Assembly (NCBI GenBank): GCA_022457155.1
Contig: JAJGOT010001014.1
Location: forward strand, 1 to 64,000
Length of the DNA: 64,000 nucleotides
Reading direction: 5' to 3'
DNA from: Cladopsammia gracilis
Lineage: Eukaryota; Cnidaria; Anthozoa; Scleractinia; Dendrophylliidae
Shown here: piece after piece, positions 58,103-64,000 of the stretch
How the letters are laid out: each line of letters starts with the position of its first letter
Position numbering within the stretch: position 1 is the first letter of the stretch
Translations under genes and position numbers: made by a program
The notes under the pieces: generated by a model
The model's input: only the letters and a program-made list of their open reading frames with translations
Database searches by the model: none
Told to the model about the DNA's origin: nothing

Positions 58103-58366
58103 AGTAGTGTAAATCTGACGGTTCTAGCGCATTTTCATTAAATTTCGTTAAATTATCGATCGTTCACATTAATTTAACGAGAAAATGACCCGTTCACACG
58201 TTCACAACTCGCGAGTCACGGGTCACATGCATAACGCATTTTCGTTAAATTATCGATCATTCACATTAATTTAACGGTATACACATACACGTTCACAACT
58301 CACGAGTCACGAGTCACGCAAAATGATTATTCACCACTAGTAGTAGTCACACACACGAATGTGTTC
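58103..58366 (+). repeat. Terminal region of the Polinton with internal repeats
   Basis: Two copies of TTAAATTATCGATC(G/A)TTCACA plus TTAATTTAACG (about 58138-58177 and 58241-58275) and two or three copies of GTTCACAACTC(G/A)CGAGTCACG. The first element is itself partly palindromic (CGTTAAATTA.../...TTAATTTAACG). It probably forms the terminal inverted repeat, whose partner lies outside the window. Confidence 0.65.
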
Positions 58367-58489
58367 CCCAAAGAGATACCACTCAAGCAACACTGGTGAG
58401 TTCTATGGAAGAGAAAAATCGACACTACCTAAAGAAAGCACCGCAATTCTAAGCGACTATCCCAAAGAGATACCACTCAAGCAACACTG
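58367..58489 (+). repeat. 29-bp direct repeat upstream of the first Polinton gene
   Basis: CCCAAAGAGATACCACTCAA with GCAACACTG following it occurs at 58367-58395 and 58461-58489, 94 bp apart, just ahead of the first gene. Possible promoter or replication-related element. The role is not shown. Confidence 0.8.
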
Positions 58490-58525
58490 TTAGGTTAAGG
58501 TAAGGAATTTTTTTAAAAAATGGAA

Positions 58526-58546
58526 TTAAAGAAATAATAAGTACTA
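58526..58546 (+). promoter_or_regulatory. Putative Polinton promoter motif, copy 1
   Basis: TTAAAGAAATAA (58526-58537), 4 bases, TACTA (58542-58546), then 10 bases to the ATG at 58557. The same arrangement precedes the next two genes. Confidence 0.6.
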
Positions 58547-58556
58547 ATAAAAGCAA

Positions 58557-58946
58557 ATGGCTAATCGAAAAATTTTGATTGATGAGGAAATTATTGATGA
58601 TACCATGTTATTAATAAGAACATGGGAACAGGGGGAATATGGTTTGAAGATAAAAAAGCGAATTGTTGAAGCTTTACTACTATATGGAAACACCATGGAA
58701 CAAGTTTCAAACTATTTAGTTAAGGCATTTCGTTTTTGTAAATTTAAACCTGGTGTAGATGAGGTTTTCAAATTGTTTGCACGTCCAATAAATTATTGTA
58801 AACATGACTTACAATTAGGTGATTGCCCTTCTTGTAGAGGGTCTAAAATCAGACGGGGACGTAAAAAACCGACTAATTCACAACCCATGGAAGTAGAGAT
58901 AGTCAAACCAATTTCTAGAGAGATGAAATTAAAGAAATGGAATTAA
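58557..58946 (+). CDS. Polinton small protein with one Cys/His motif
   Basis: 129 aa, unrecognised. The N-terminal 90 residues are acidic and helical-looking. Residues 80-95 contain YCKHDLQLGDCPSCRG, a Cys-x-His...Cys-x2-Cys motif like the repeated one in the next gene. A basic stretch (KIRRGRKKP) and a lysine-rich end follow. The stop TAA lies inside the promoter motif of the next gene, and the gap is only 28 bp. Nucleic-acid binding is a guess from the basic zinc-motif tail. Confidence 0.7.
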   Translation: MANRKILIDEEIIDDTMLLIRTWEQGEYGLKIKKRIVEALLLYGNTMEQVSNYLVKAFRFCKFKPGVDEVFKLFARPINYCKHDLQLGDCPSCRGSKIRRGRKKPTNSQPMEVEIVKPISREMKLKKWN

Positions 58947-58963
58947 AGAAATAAAATATACTA
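58943..58963 (+). promoter_or_regulatory. Putative Polinton promoter motif, copy 2
   Basis: TTAAAGAAATAA (58943-58954), 4 bases, TACTA (58959-58963), 11 bases to ATG at 58975. It overlaps the stop codon of the preceding gene. Confidence 0.6.
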
Positions 58964-58974
58964 AATAAAAAGCA

Positions 58975-59526
58975 ATGGAAAAGCATTCGAAAAGCACACT
59001 CAAAGAATTGCAATTTTTAGCAAAAGAGATGAAAATCAAGGGATATTATCTAATGCGGAAAGCAGAATTAATTGATGCGCTAGATGCTGTTGAAAGACAA
59101 GAGCCTGTGAAATCACCAAAGCGTAAAGTTTTACTTTGTCTTCACGGAAGAAATAAATACAGTTGTAAGGAGTGTTCAGGTTCAAGGATTTGTGAACACG
59201 ATAGACAAGAGTATATTTGCAAAGAATGTGGTGGAAATGGTATATGTGCCCATTGGAACATCAAATATTATTGTAAAGAATGCGGTGGAAAGGGAATCTG
59301 TATACACGGTAAAAACAAATATTATTGTAAAGAATGCGGTGGAAAGGGAATCTGTAAACATGATAAAAACAAACGATATTGTAAAGAATGCGGTGGAGGT
59401 GCTATCTGTAATCATGGAAAAAACAGAACCAGTTGTAAGGAATGTAGAGAAGAGAAACAGCGGCGACTGGAGAAATATGACGATATTGAAGAAATTGAAA
59501 TTGAATTAAGCGGAAGCGAAGATTAA
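58975..59526 (+). CDS. Polinton zinc-motif repeat protein with SAP-like N-terminus
   Basis: 183 aa. Residues 7-38 (STLKELQFLAKEMKIKGYYL...LIDAL) fit a SAP or Rho-N-like helix-loop-helix. Residues 54-160 contain six tandem modules of about 19 residues of the form ICxHxKNKYYCKECGGKG, each with one Cys-x-His and one Cys-x2-Cys, so several zinc sites are likely. The acidic tail is DDIEEIEIELSGSED. Such modules are known from giant-virus and Polinton proteins. DNA or protein binding is probable, but the function is unknown. It is followed by a hairpin at 59541-59567. Confidence 0.75.
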   Translation: MEKHSKSTLKELQFLAKEMKIKGYYLMRKAELIDALDAVERQEPVKSPKRKVLLCLHGRNKYSCKECSGSRICEHDRQEYICKECGGNGICAHWNIKYYCKECGGKGICIHGKNKYYCKECGGKGICKHDKNKRYCKECGGGAICNHGKNRTSCKECREEKQRRLEKYDDIEEIEIELSGSED

Positions 59527-59540
59527 AACCGTAATTATAA

Positions 59541-59567
59541 TTTCAACTCGCGTTTCACGAGTTGAAA
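59541..59567 (+). terminator. Hairpin after the zinc-repeat gene (loop CGTTTCA)
   Basis: A 10-bp perfect stem TTTCAACTCG/CGAGTTGAAA with loop CGTTTCA, 14 bp after the stop codon. Probably marks the mRNA 3' end, as hairpins do in mimivirus-type viruses. Confidence 0.6.
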
Positions 59568-59574
59568 AATTGTC

Positions 59575-59594
59575 TTAAAGAAATAAATATACTA
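59575..59594 (+). promoter_or_regulatory. Putative Polinton promoter motif, copy 3
   Basis: TTAAAGAAATAA (59575-59586), 3 bases, TACTA (59590-59594), 10 bases to ATG at 59605. It sits between the hairpin and the next gene. Confidence 0.6.
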
Positions 59595-59604
59595 TATAAC
59601 AAAC

Positions 59605-60270
59605 ATGCAACTGACAAGTCTTTCAAATATCTGCAAAGAAAATATTACTTTCCACGAGGCTGTAACATACACAGTGAAAAACACCGATTCAGAATATCAA
59701 AGGATTAAGATTGAAACCAATTATCCTAATAACAAGAAAGGACCGCTAGTTATCGAATTACCATTTCTCTTTAGTTTTGGTGTGAATGAAAGAAGGGATA
59801 AAGTAACTAACGAGGTAGTCGGTTACTCTATTCCAGTCTGTTTATGGAGTAAAGGAGAAAAACCAACAGCAGAAGAAGAAGAGTTTTTTAAGTGTTTAAC
59901 ATTTCTCGAGGATATTTGTTTTGAACAATTAGAAGACACGTATGGTCCTGAAATATCTAATAGATTAAAACCGTTACTATATTACAAGAAAGGTGAAACA
60001 AATGCACCGATATTATATGCTAAACTCATGTATTCGGAAAAGTCAGATAAAATTTTATCGCTATTCACAGCGAAAGGAAACGAGAAACCGGATCCACTCG
60101 ACTATCTTAACCAATATTGTAAAGTTAAATTAGCTTTGATAATTGAAAGCATTTACATAAGTGAAAGCGTCGTTTCACTACAGATGAAAGTTCACGAAGC
60201 ATATGTTAAACCGCTAAAACAGAGACAGCTGTTGTTAACAATACAAGAAAGCGAAGATGAAGAAGATTAA
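59605..60270 (+). CDS. Polinton 221-aa protein, possible ssDNA-binding type
   Basis: A soluble protein with no signal or TM segment. The middle has VIELPFLFSFGVNE and the later half PLLYYKKGETNAPILYAKLM ... ALIIESIYISESVVSLQMKV HEAYVKPL, ending in an acidic tail (ESEDEED). The pattern of the later half recalls an uncharacterised family of nucleocytoplasmic large DNA viruses and Polinton-like viruses (DUF5871-like, perhaps single-stranded DNA binding). That link is from memory and needs a profile search. It is preceded by the shared promoter motif and followed by a hairpin. Confidence 0.7.
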   Translation: MQLTSLSNICKENITFHEAVTYTVKNTDSEYQRIKIETNYPNNKKGPLVIELPFLFSFGVNERRDKVTNEVVGYSIPVCLWSKGEKPTAEEEEFFKCLTFLEDICFEQLEDTYGPEISNRLKPLLYYKKGETNAPILYAKLMYSEKSDKILSLFTAKGNEKPDPLDYLNQYCKVKLALIIESIYISESVVSLQMKVHEAYVKPLKQRQLLLTIQESEDEED

Positions 60271-60284
60271 ACTAAAATAAATCA

Positions 60285-60313
60285 ATTTCAAGTCGCGTTT
60301 CACGACTTGAAAT
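60285..60313 (+). terminator. Hairpin after the 221-aa gene (loop CGTTTCA)
   Basis: An 11-bp perfect stem ATTTCAAGTCG/CGACTTGAAAT with the loop CGTTTCA, identical to the loop at 59551-59557 while the stem differs by paired changes. It starts 14 bp after the stop. A weaker hairpin with two G-T pairs follows at about 60320-60353. Confidence 0.6.
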
Positions 60314-60458
60314 ACGTGTTCATTGAGCTGAAACGTTGTCACGTTCAGTGAAAAATAATCGATGATGTCATCAAATAACCGGTTGAAAGCGGTTTTGACC
60401 GGTCGAAAATCAGCATGATGCATTGCAACAAAGGCTTAGCACACCATTCGAAGCAAAG

Positions 60459-60773
60459 ATGGACAACGACAGGATGCTTCGTGATGTTGAACAAACTTTC
60501 AGCCAACTTCGAGCGAAATACCCTCGAATTCATCTACATCTTCGAAAATGTTATGCTGAAATACAAGAAAAAGAAGAAGCGTCTACAAACAAGCTGACAA
60601 ACGAGGAAAAGAAAGAGAAAATCAAGACGCTTTTGAAGACGGCCATCAATATGAAACATTTGAACGTAACCTACAGTGGTTTAATTGATAAAAGTGCTGA
60701 TACAGTGAAGGAACTGAAAGAGCTTTTGAAGAACCTAAATCCGTACATTTATGACAAATTTGAAAACTATTAG
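60459..60773 (+). CDS. Polinton coiled-coil protein, unknown function
   Basis: 104 aa from ATG at 60459. Upstream codons are open but lack an ATG. Mostly helical and highly charged (EIQEKEEASTNKLTNEEKKE), with heptad-like leucines at the end (VKELKELLKNLNPYI). No promoter motif of the TTAAAGAAATAA type precedes it. Not recognised. Confidence 0.6.
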   Translation: MDNDRMLRDVEQTFSQLRAKYPRIHLHLRKCYAEIQEKEEASTNKLTNEEKKEKIKTLLKTAINMKHLNVTYSGLIDKSADTVKELKELLKNLNPYIYDKFENY

Positions 60774-60833
60774 AGAGGTTTGTGAAGAAGAAAGTATCTT
60801 CTGGAAACACGTTTCTTAAGCAGTTATCAAAGG

Positions 60834-61075
60834 TCAACTGAGAAACAGCGTTGCCTTTTTTGTGAATTTAATTAACTGAGAAACAGCGTTGCCTATTTAA
60901 CTGAGAAACAGCGTTGCCTATTTTTGTGAATTTAATTAACTGAGAAACAGCGTTGCCTTTGTGAATTTAATTAACTGAGAAACAGCGTTGCCTTTTTTGT
61001 GAATTTAATTAACTGAGAAACAGCGTTGCCTATTTAACTGAGAAACAGCGTTGCCTATTTTTGTGAATTTAATTA
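60834..61075 (+). repeat. Seven copies of AACTGAGAAACAGCGTTGCC
   Basis: The 20-bp core appears seven times. It is spaced either by TATTT alone or by a TTTTTGTGAATTTAATT spacer, in the order long, short, long, long, long, short, long. It lies in the gap between the convergent coiled-coil and two-TM genes. It could be an origin-type iteron or a 3' regulatory region. Confidence 0.85.
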
Positions 61076-61142
61076 ACTAGTTAACTAAGTGAAAATAAAA
61101 TGAAATGAAATGAAAATGAATGACTCACTCTTTGTGTAAATG

Positions 61143-61169
61143 ATTTATTATACGTCTTGTATAATAAAT
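61143..61169. terminator. Hairpin between convergent Polinton genes
   Basis: An 11-bp perfect stem ATTTATTATAC/GTATAATAAAT with a 5-base loop, between the stops at 60773 (+) and 61222 (-). It could end transcription from both sides. Confidence 0.5.
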
Positions 61170-61221
61170 TTCACACGCATGCGCATACACATGTTACACA
61201 TGTATACACATGTTGAAGGAT

Positions 61222-61713
61222 TCATGTTATGAAAATTCTCTCATATTTCTCTTCAATCCTTTCATTAGAAAGTGTACAAAGATCACTAATCATGTCATCG
61301 ATTAATCTCATCTCATCCACAAACGAATCGTGATCGAAATGTTTCCCCCGCATACAAGAACGTAAGTCAATCAGTACTTTCTGATATGTTGTATATGCGT
61401 GTTTACTCATTTCAATCCTTCGATTATAATTCTTGTAATCGGCGTATGTTTTCAATAACAATCCCGCACCGGCAATAACTCCTAGTGTAACGGGGTTTAG
61501 TGTAACTCCGCCTGCTATTGTACCGCTCGCGATAAGAAATGAACTACTCAGTTTACAGAATAGATTCATTCGTTTGAAGCGTCTATAAGTCTTTTTATAA
61601 CACCACCACTTCTTGTGATAAAATCTGTAAAGAGCCTTAATCTCCAACAGTCTCTCCTCACCGATTGAAGTATCGATGTGATTGAACGTGAAAATATCTC
61701 GTTTATGTTTCAT
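61222..61713 (-). CDS. Polinton two-TM membrane protein
   Basis: 163 aa from ATG at 61713. Residues about 52-88 (LSSSFLIASGTIAGGVTLNP, VTLGVIAGAGLLL) form two closely spaced hydrophobic segments, flanked by charged helical regions with aromatic-basic motifs (FYHKKWWCYKKTYRRFKRMN). The helix-2TM-helix layout resembles SLATT-type 2TM proteins, but I do not claim membership. It is divergent from the ATPase gene with 36 bp between start codons, so they share a promoter region. Confidence 0.65.
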   Translation of the reverse strand: MKHKRDIFTFNHIDTSIGEERLLEIKALYRFYHKKWWCYKKTYRRFKRMNLFCKLSSSFLIASGTIAGGVTLNPVTLGVIAGAGLLLKTYADYKNYNRRIEMSKHAYTTYQKVLIDLRSCMRGKHFDHDSFVDEMRLIDDMISDLCTLSNERIEEKYERIFIT

Positions 61714-61749
61714 ATTTTAAAAATTAATTTATTTTTTAAATATAGTAAA
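61714..61749. promoter_or_regulatory. 36-bp divergent promoter region
   Basis: All A and T except a few bases (TTTAAAAATTAATTTATTTT and TAAATATAGTAAA). It lies between the starts of the two-TM gene and the ATPase gene and must hold both start signals. A TACTATA-like element is visible on the minus strand. Confidence 0.45.
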
Positions 61750-62388
61750 ATGAAGTTTCTTAACTATGATGTGGGTGATGATATGGTAACGAATTACAAA
61801 CAATTACATTCTTTCATGCCAGATCAAAATTTTAGAATGTTGATTTGTGGACCTTCTGGTTCAGGAAAAACAAATCTTTTACTTGATATGATTTTTCGTT
61901 TATTGTATTATGACAAGGTATATCTGTATGCGAAAAATTTAGACCAATCAAAATATCAGTTCTTATTAAGAAAATTTGACCCGATCAATCAAGATGCTGG
62001 TTATGAAGTGATAGAAATATCTCCAGAAGATATCATACCAGTATCTTCATTATCGGATGAAAACCAAAAAATAATTATATTCGATGATTTTGTGTGTGAA
62101 AAGAATCAAAATCCGCTGATTGAATATTTTATCAATGGTAGACATAAAAATTGTAGCGTTATTTATCTTTCACAAAGTTATTATAAGACACCAAAAGATA
62201 TACGGTTAAATTGCTCGCATTTCTGCGTTTTCGAATTTCCGAGTAATAACGAAATTTCTATGTTTTGTCGTGAGGTTAATGTTGATAAGAAACAATATGA
62301 AATGGCTACAAAAGATCCATACTCTTTTCTCTATATTGACAAACCGAAGAAAAGAGTATTAAAAAATTTTGATGAAAATATAATCTAG
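61750..62388 (+). CDS. FtsK/HerA-type (A32-like) packaging ATPase of the Polinton
   Basis: 212 aa from ATG at 61750. The frame is open upstream to 61678, but no ATG lies there and it overlaps the divergent gene. Walker A GPSGSGKT (34-41), Walker B IIIFDDF (98-104) and the downstream SQSYYKTPKDIR motif (141-152) are those of poxvirus A32-like packaging ATPases found in Polintons, adintoviruses and virophages. It is expected to pump DNA into the capsid. The length is typical and it looks intact. The fibre-like gene follows 18 bp later. Confidence 0.88.
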   Translation: MKFLNYDVGDDMVTNYKQLHSFMPDQNFRMLICGPSGSGKTNLLLDMIFRLLYYDKVYLYAKNLDQSKYQFLLRKFDPINQDAGYEVIEISPEDIIPVSSLSDENQKIIIFDDFVCEKNQNPLIEYFINGRHKNCSVIYLSQSYYKTPKDIRLNCSHFCVFEFPSNNEISMFCREVNVDKKQYEMATKDPYSFLYIDKPKKRVLKNFDENII

Positions 62389-62406
62389 ATTATATCCAGA
62401 AACGAA

Positions 62407-64000
62407 ATGAGCTATTCAAACGGAATGTTACCGGATTCTTTCAGGTATCAAACAGGAGGTGGGAAACAAGGATTACCCGGTGTCGGATTTAAATTAACGC
62501 CTTCAGGTAATTACGATATTCAAAACAAAAGGTTGGTGAATATAGATAATCCGATCGACCTGAAGGATGCCATTAATTATGGTACCGCTAAAACACACTT
62601 TCTGAACTTGGATGGAAGTACGCATATGACTGGTGATTTAGATCTCAGAGGAAACAAATTAATAAATCCAATAGAGATCGACATGAACAGAAAACTAATC
62701 ACAAATTTAGACACGGACGAAGATAACGATCTGTCTGCCGTCAATATGGTGACACTGAAAAAATTTCATCCAAACGCTCCTGAACCAACGCATGAAGTTG
62801 TGAAGGATATTGACCTGAAACAGCGTTTCAATGTTGTCCATTCGAAACAACAGACTTATCACGATTTAGGAGCAAATTATAATAATCTTGTCTCTTACAG
62901 CGATGTCAAAAATATTTTCTTATCCCGTAAAGAGATGTTTCCGATGGAAAACGGATTAGATATGGGGAACAATACGGTTTATAATGTAAAAGACCCGACA
63001 GTCGCTGATCACGGAGTAAACAAAAGATACGTGGATGTTGAGGCAGCTAAAAAGCTTTCTTTGACAGGCGGAACAATGACCGGTATTTTGGATATGAATT
63101 CACAACCTATCAACAATATTGCAACACCAACACTTAATCATCAACCTACATCAAAATCTTATGTTGATCTCAAGATATTTAATGTAGTATATGAACTTGT
63201 AAAAACAGAAGATAGGCTCAATAAATATATCGACGAATCGCATATTACAACCTCGGCAAATTCGAAAGATGAATTTAGGTACCTAATGGAAAGTGTTGAT
63301 GAAAGCTCTTCAGAACATGATATAACCGTCACTGGTATAGTCGATTTGGTAGAGTCGCCGCATACGCTAAACAAAAAAGTCTACAGTCTTTTATTACACA
63401 AACACCCGTTAAATAGCTACGCCTCAAGAATCGGTTTTAATTTGTACAAATTACCAGAGGGAGAATATACCGTTTGTATTGAATTTATTCCACCGACGCT
63501 GAGCGGTGTCAGCGTCGACGTTGAATCGACTTCTATCAACATAAATAAACAAACGACAAAAAACTTTACGAATTACACTAGAAGCATTATCAATTTACAT
63601 AAGTGGCATATTTCACCGCCGGAGTATATTATGGTCGATTTAAAATGTAGCGGTTCACCAACATCAGCTTCGCAAGCTCAAGCTTATCTAGTGATATACG
63701 GAATAAAAGGAAACCACTCGGATGTACCTGCTACTATCTACGACACTTCTTATATTTTGGAGGGTGGGAAAATGGTAATGCAAACCACTCTCGATATGAA
63801 CAATCATGCAATTATCAATTCGCCAAGTCTCAACAGTTGCGCTGTATTTTACAACGGTGTTTACAAGAAAACTACGAACCAAACATTTGCTAAATTTTCA
63901 GGAGAAAAAGATGTTATGGTTCCGGAAAATTGTAAAATTGTAAAATGTTGTATAAACATTCTCGACACGCTTGAAACATACCCTCCTATTTTTGTGATGA
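62407..64000 (+). CDS. Polinton tail-fibre-like repeat protein (runs off the window)
   Basis: ATG at 62407, open for 531 codons to the window end. The N-terminus is PDSFRYQTGGGKQGLPGVGF. Repeated phage-fibre-like phrases follow: MTGDLDLRGNKLINP; LDMGNNTVYNVKDPTVADHG with VNKRYVD; MTGILDMNSQPINNIATPTL with SKSYVDLK; LDMNNHAIINSPSL. These D-M-x-x-N-x-I-x-N ... KxYVD units are typical of trimeric tail-fibre stems, as also seen in some Polinton proteins. A beta-rich segment (EGEYTVCIEFIPPTLSG and on) may be a head domain. An attachment or capsid-decoration role is likely. The C-terminus is not seen. Confidence 0.75.
   Translation, partial: MSYSNGMLPDSFRYQTGGGKQGLPGVGFKLTPSGNYDIQNKRLVNIDNPIDLKDAINYGTAKTHFLNLDGSTHMTGDLDLRGNKLINPIEIDMNRKLITNLDTDEDNDLSAVNMVTLKKFHPNAPEPTHEVVKDIDLKQRFNVVHSKQQTYHDLGANYNNLVSYSDVKNIFLSRKEMFPMENGLDMGNNTVYNVKDPTVADHGVNKRYVDVEAAKKLSLTGGTMTGILDMNSQPINNIATPTLNHQPTSKSYVDLKIFNVVYELVKTEDRLNKYIDESHITTSANSKDEFRYLMESVDESSSEHDITVTGIVDLVESPHTLNKKVYSLLLHKHPLNSYASRIGFNLYKLPEGEYTVCIEFIPPTLSGVSVDVESTSININKQTTKNFTNYTRSIINLHKWHISPPEYIMVDLKCSGSPTSASQAQAYLVIYGIKGNHSDVPATIYDTSYILEGGKMVMQTTLDMNNHAIINSPSLNSCAVFYNGVYKKTTNQTFAKFSGEKDVMVPENCKIVKCCINILDTLETYPPIFVM

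Larger units (their letters stand above)
58103..64000 (+). mobile_element. Maverick/Polinton (adintovirus-like), left part
   Basis: Begins AGTAGTGTAAATCTGACGGT exactly where the satellite ends. Polinton termini start with AG. It contains compact, intronless, AT-rich genes, including an FtsK/HerA-type packaging ATPase and a fibre-like repeat protein. DNA polymerase B, integrase, protease and capsid genes are not in the window and should lie to the right. Gene order within the visible part: four rightward genes, one leftward two-TM gene, then rightward ATPase and fibre-like genes. Confidence 0.8.

Overview
The window looks like nuclear DNA of an invertebrate animal, most likely an anthozoan cnidarian such as a stony coral. 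I base this on intron-containing transposon genes, cnidarian-type tRNA-derived SINEs and foldback MITEs, a CR1/L2-like LINE tail, a Tc1-like relic and a Maverick/Polinton. This is recognition from memory, not a database match. I see no convincing host gene, except possibly one small secreted-peptide ORF. Almost everything is mobile or repetitive DNA.

Layout. (1) 1-41.7 kb is a giant inverted duplication. Two arms of about 20.8 kb meet head to head around a 13-bp spacer at 20832-20844. Each arm runs from the outside in through: a 10-bp G-rich minisatellite; a DNA-transposon end; foldback and TA- or TAA-flanked MITEs; a second minisatellite built on a TTTACATGTTATTTACA motif; a Tc1-like transposase relic; two tandem copies of a segment encoding a stand-alone SF3-type helicase-like protein (one complete, one cut short); a 5'-truncated LINE; a small secreted ORF; a tRNA-derived SINE; and a direct duplication next to the centre. 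The arms are not identical. They differ by scattered substitutions and small indels, apparently more in the outer than the inner part. (2) 39.9-48.3 kb is an ISL2EU-like (PIF/Harbinger-related) DNA transposon. It has similar inverted ends, an internal minisatellite that reverses strand at 42018, a two-exon SAP/SWIM/YqaJ nuclease gene with an apparent frameshift, and a convergent THAP-DDE transposase gene. The left end of a second, inverted copy enters at window position 1. (3) 48.3-54.1 kb is a graveyard of small repeats: a SINE, a foldback MITE, a hAT transposase relic and homopolymer tracts. (4) 54.15-58.10 kb is a 117-bp tandem satellite of about 34 units with higher-order structure. (5) 58.10-64.0 kb is the first 5.9 kb of a Maverick/Polinton that begins exactly where the satellite stops.

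How the parts work together. In the ISL2EU-like element the transposase and the YqaJ nuclease are the two proteins expected of that superfamily. In the Polinton, a compact block of short intronless genes is recognisable: two zinc-motif proteins, a possible DNA-binding protein, a coiled-coil protein, a two-TM protein, the FtsK/HerA-type packaging ATPase, and a tail-fibre-like repeat protein running off the window. Three of these genes share a TTAAAGAAATAA...TACTA motif at a fixed distance from the ATG. Two are followed by hairpins that share the loop CGTTTCA while their stems differ, which suggests an element-specific expression code.

The most important caution is that a 41-kb palindrome with a 13-bp spacer may be a false head-to-head join of two haplotypes. 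Reads spanning the centre would decide.
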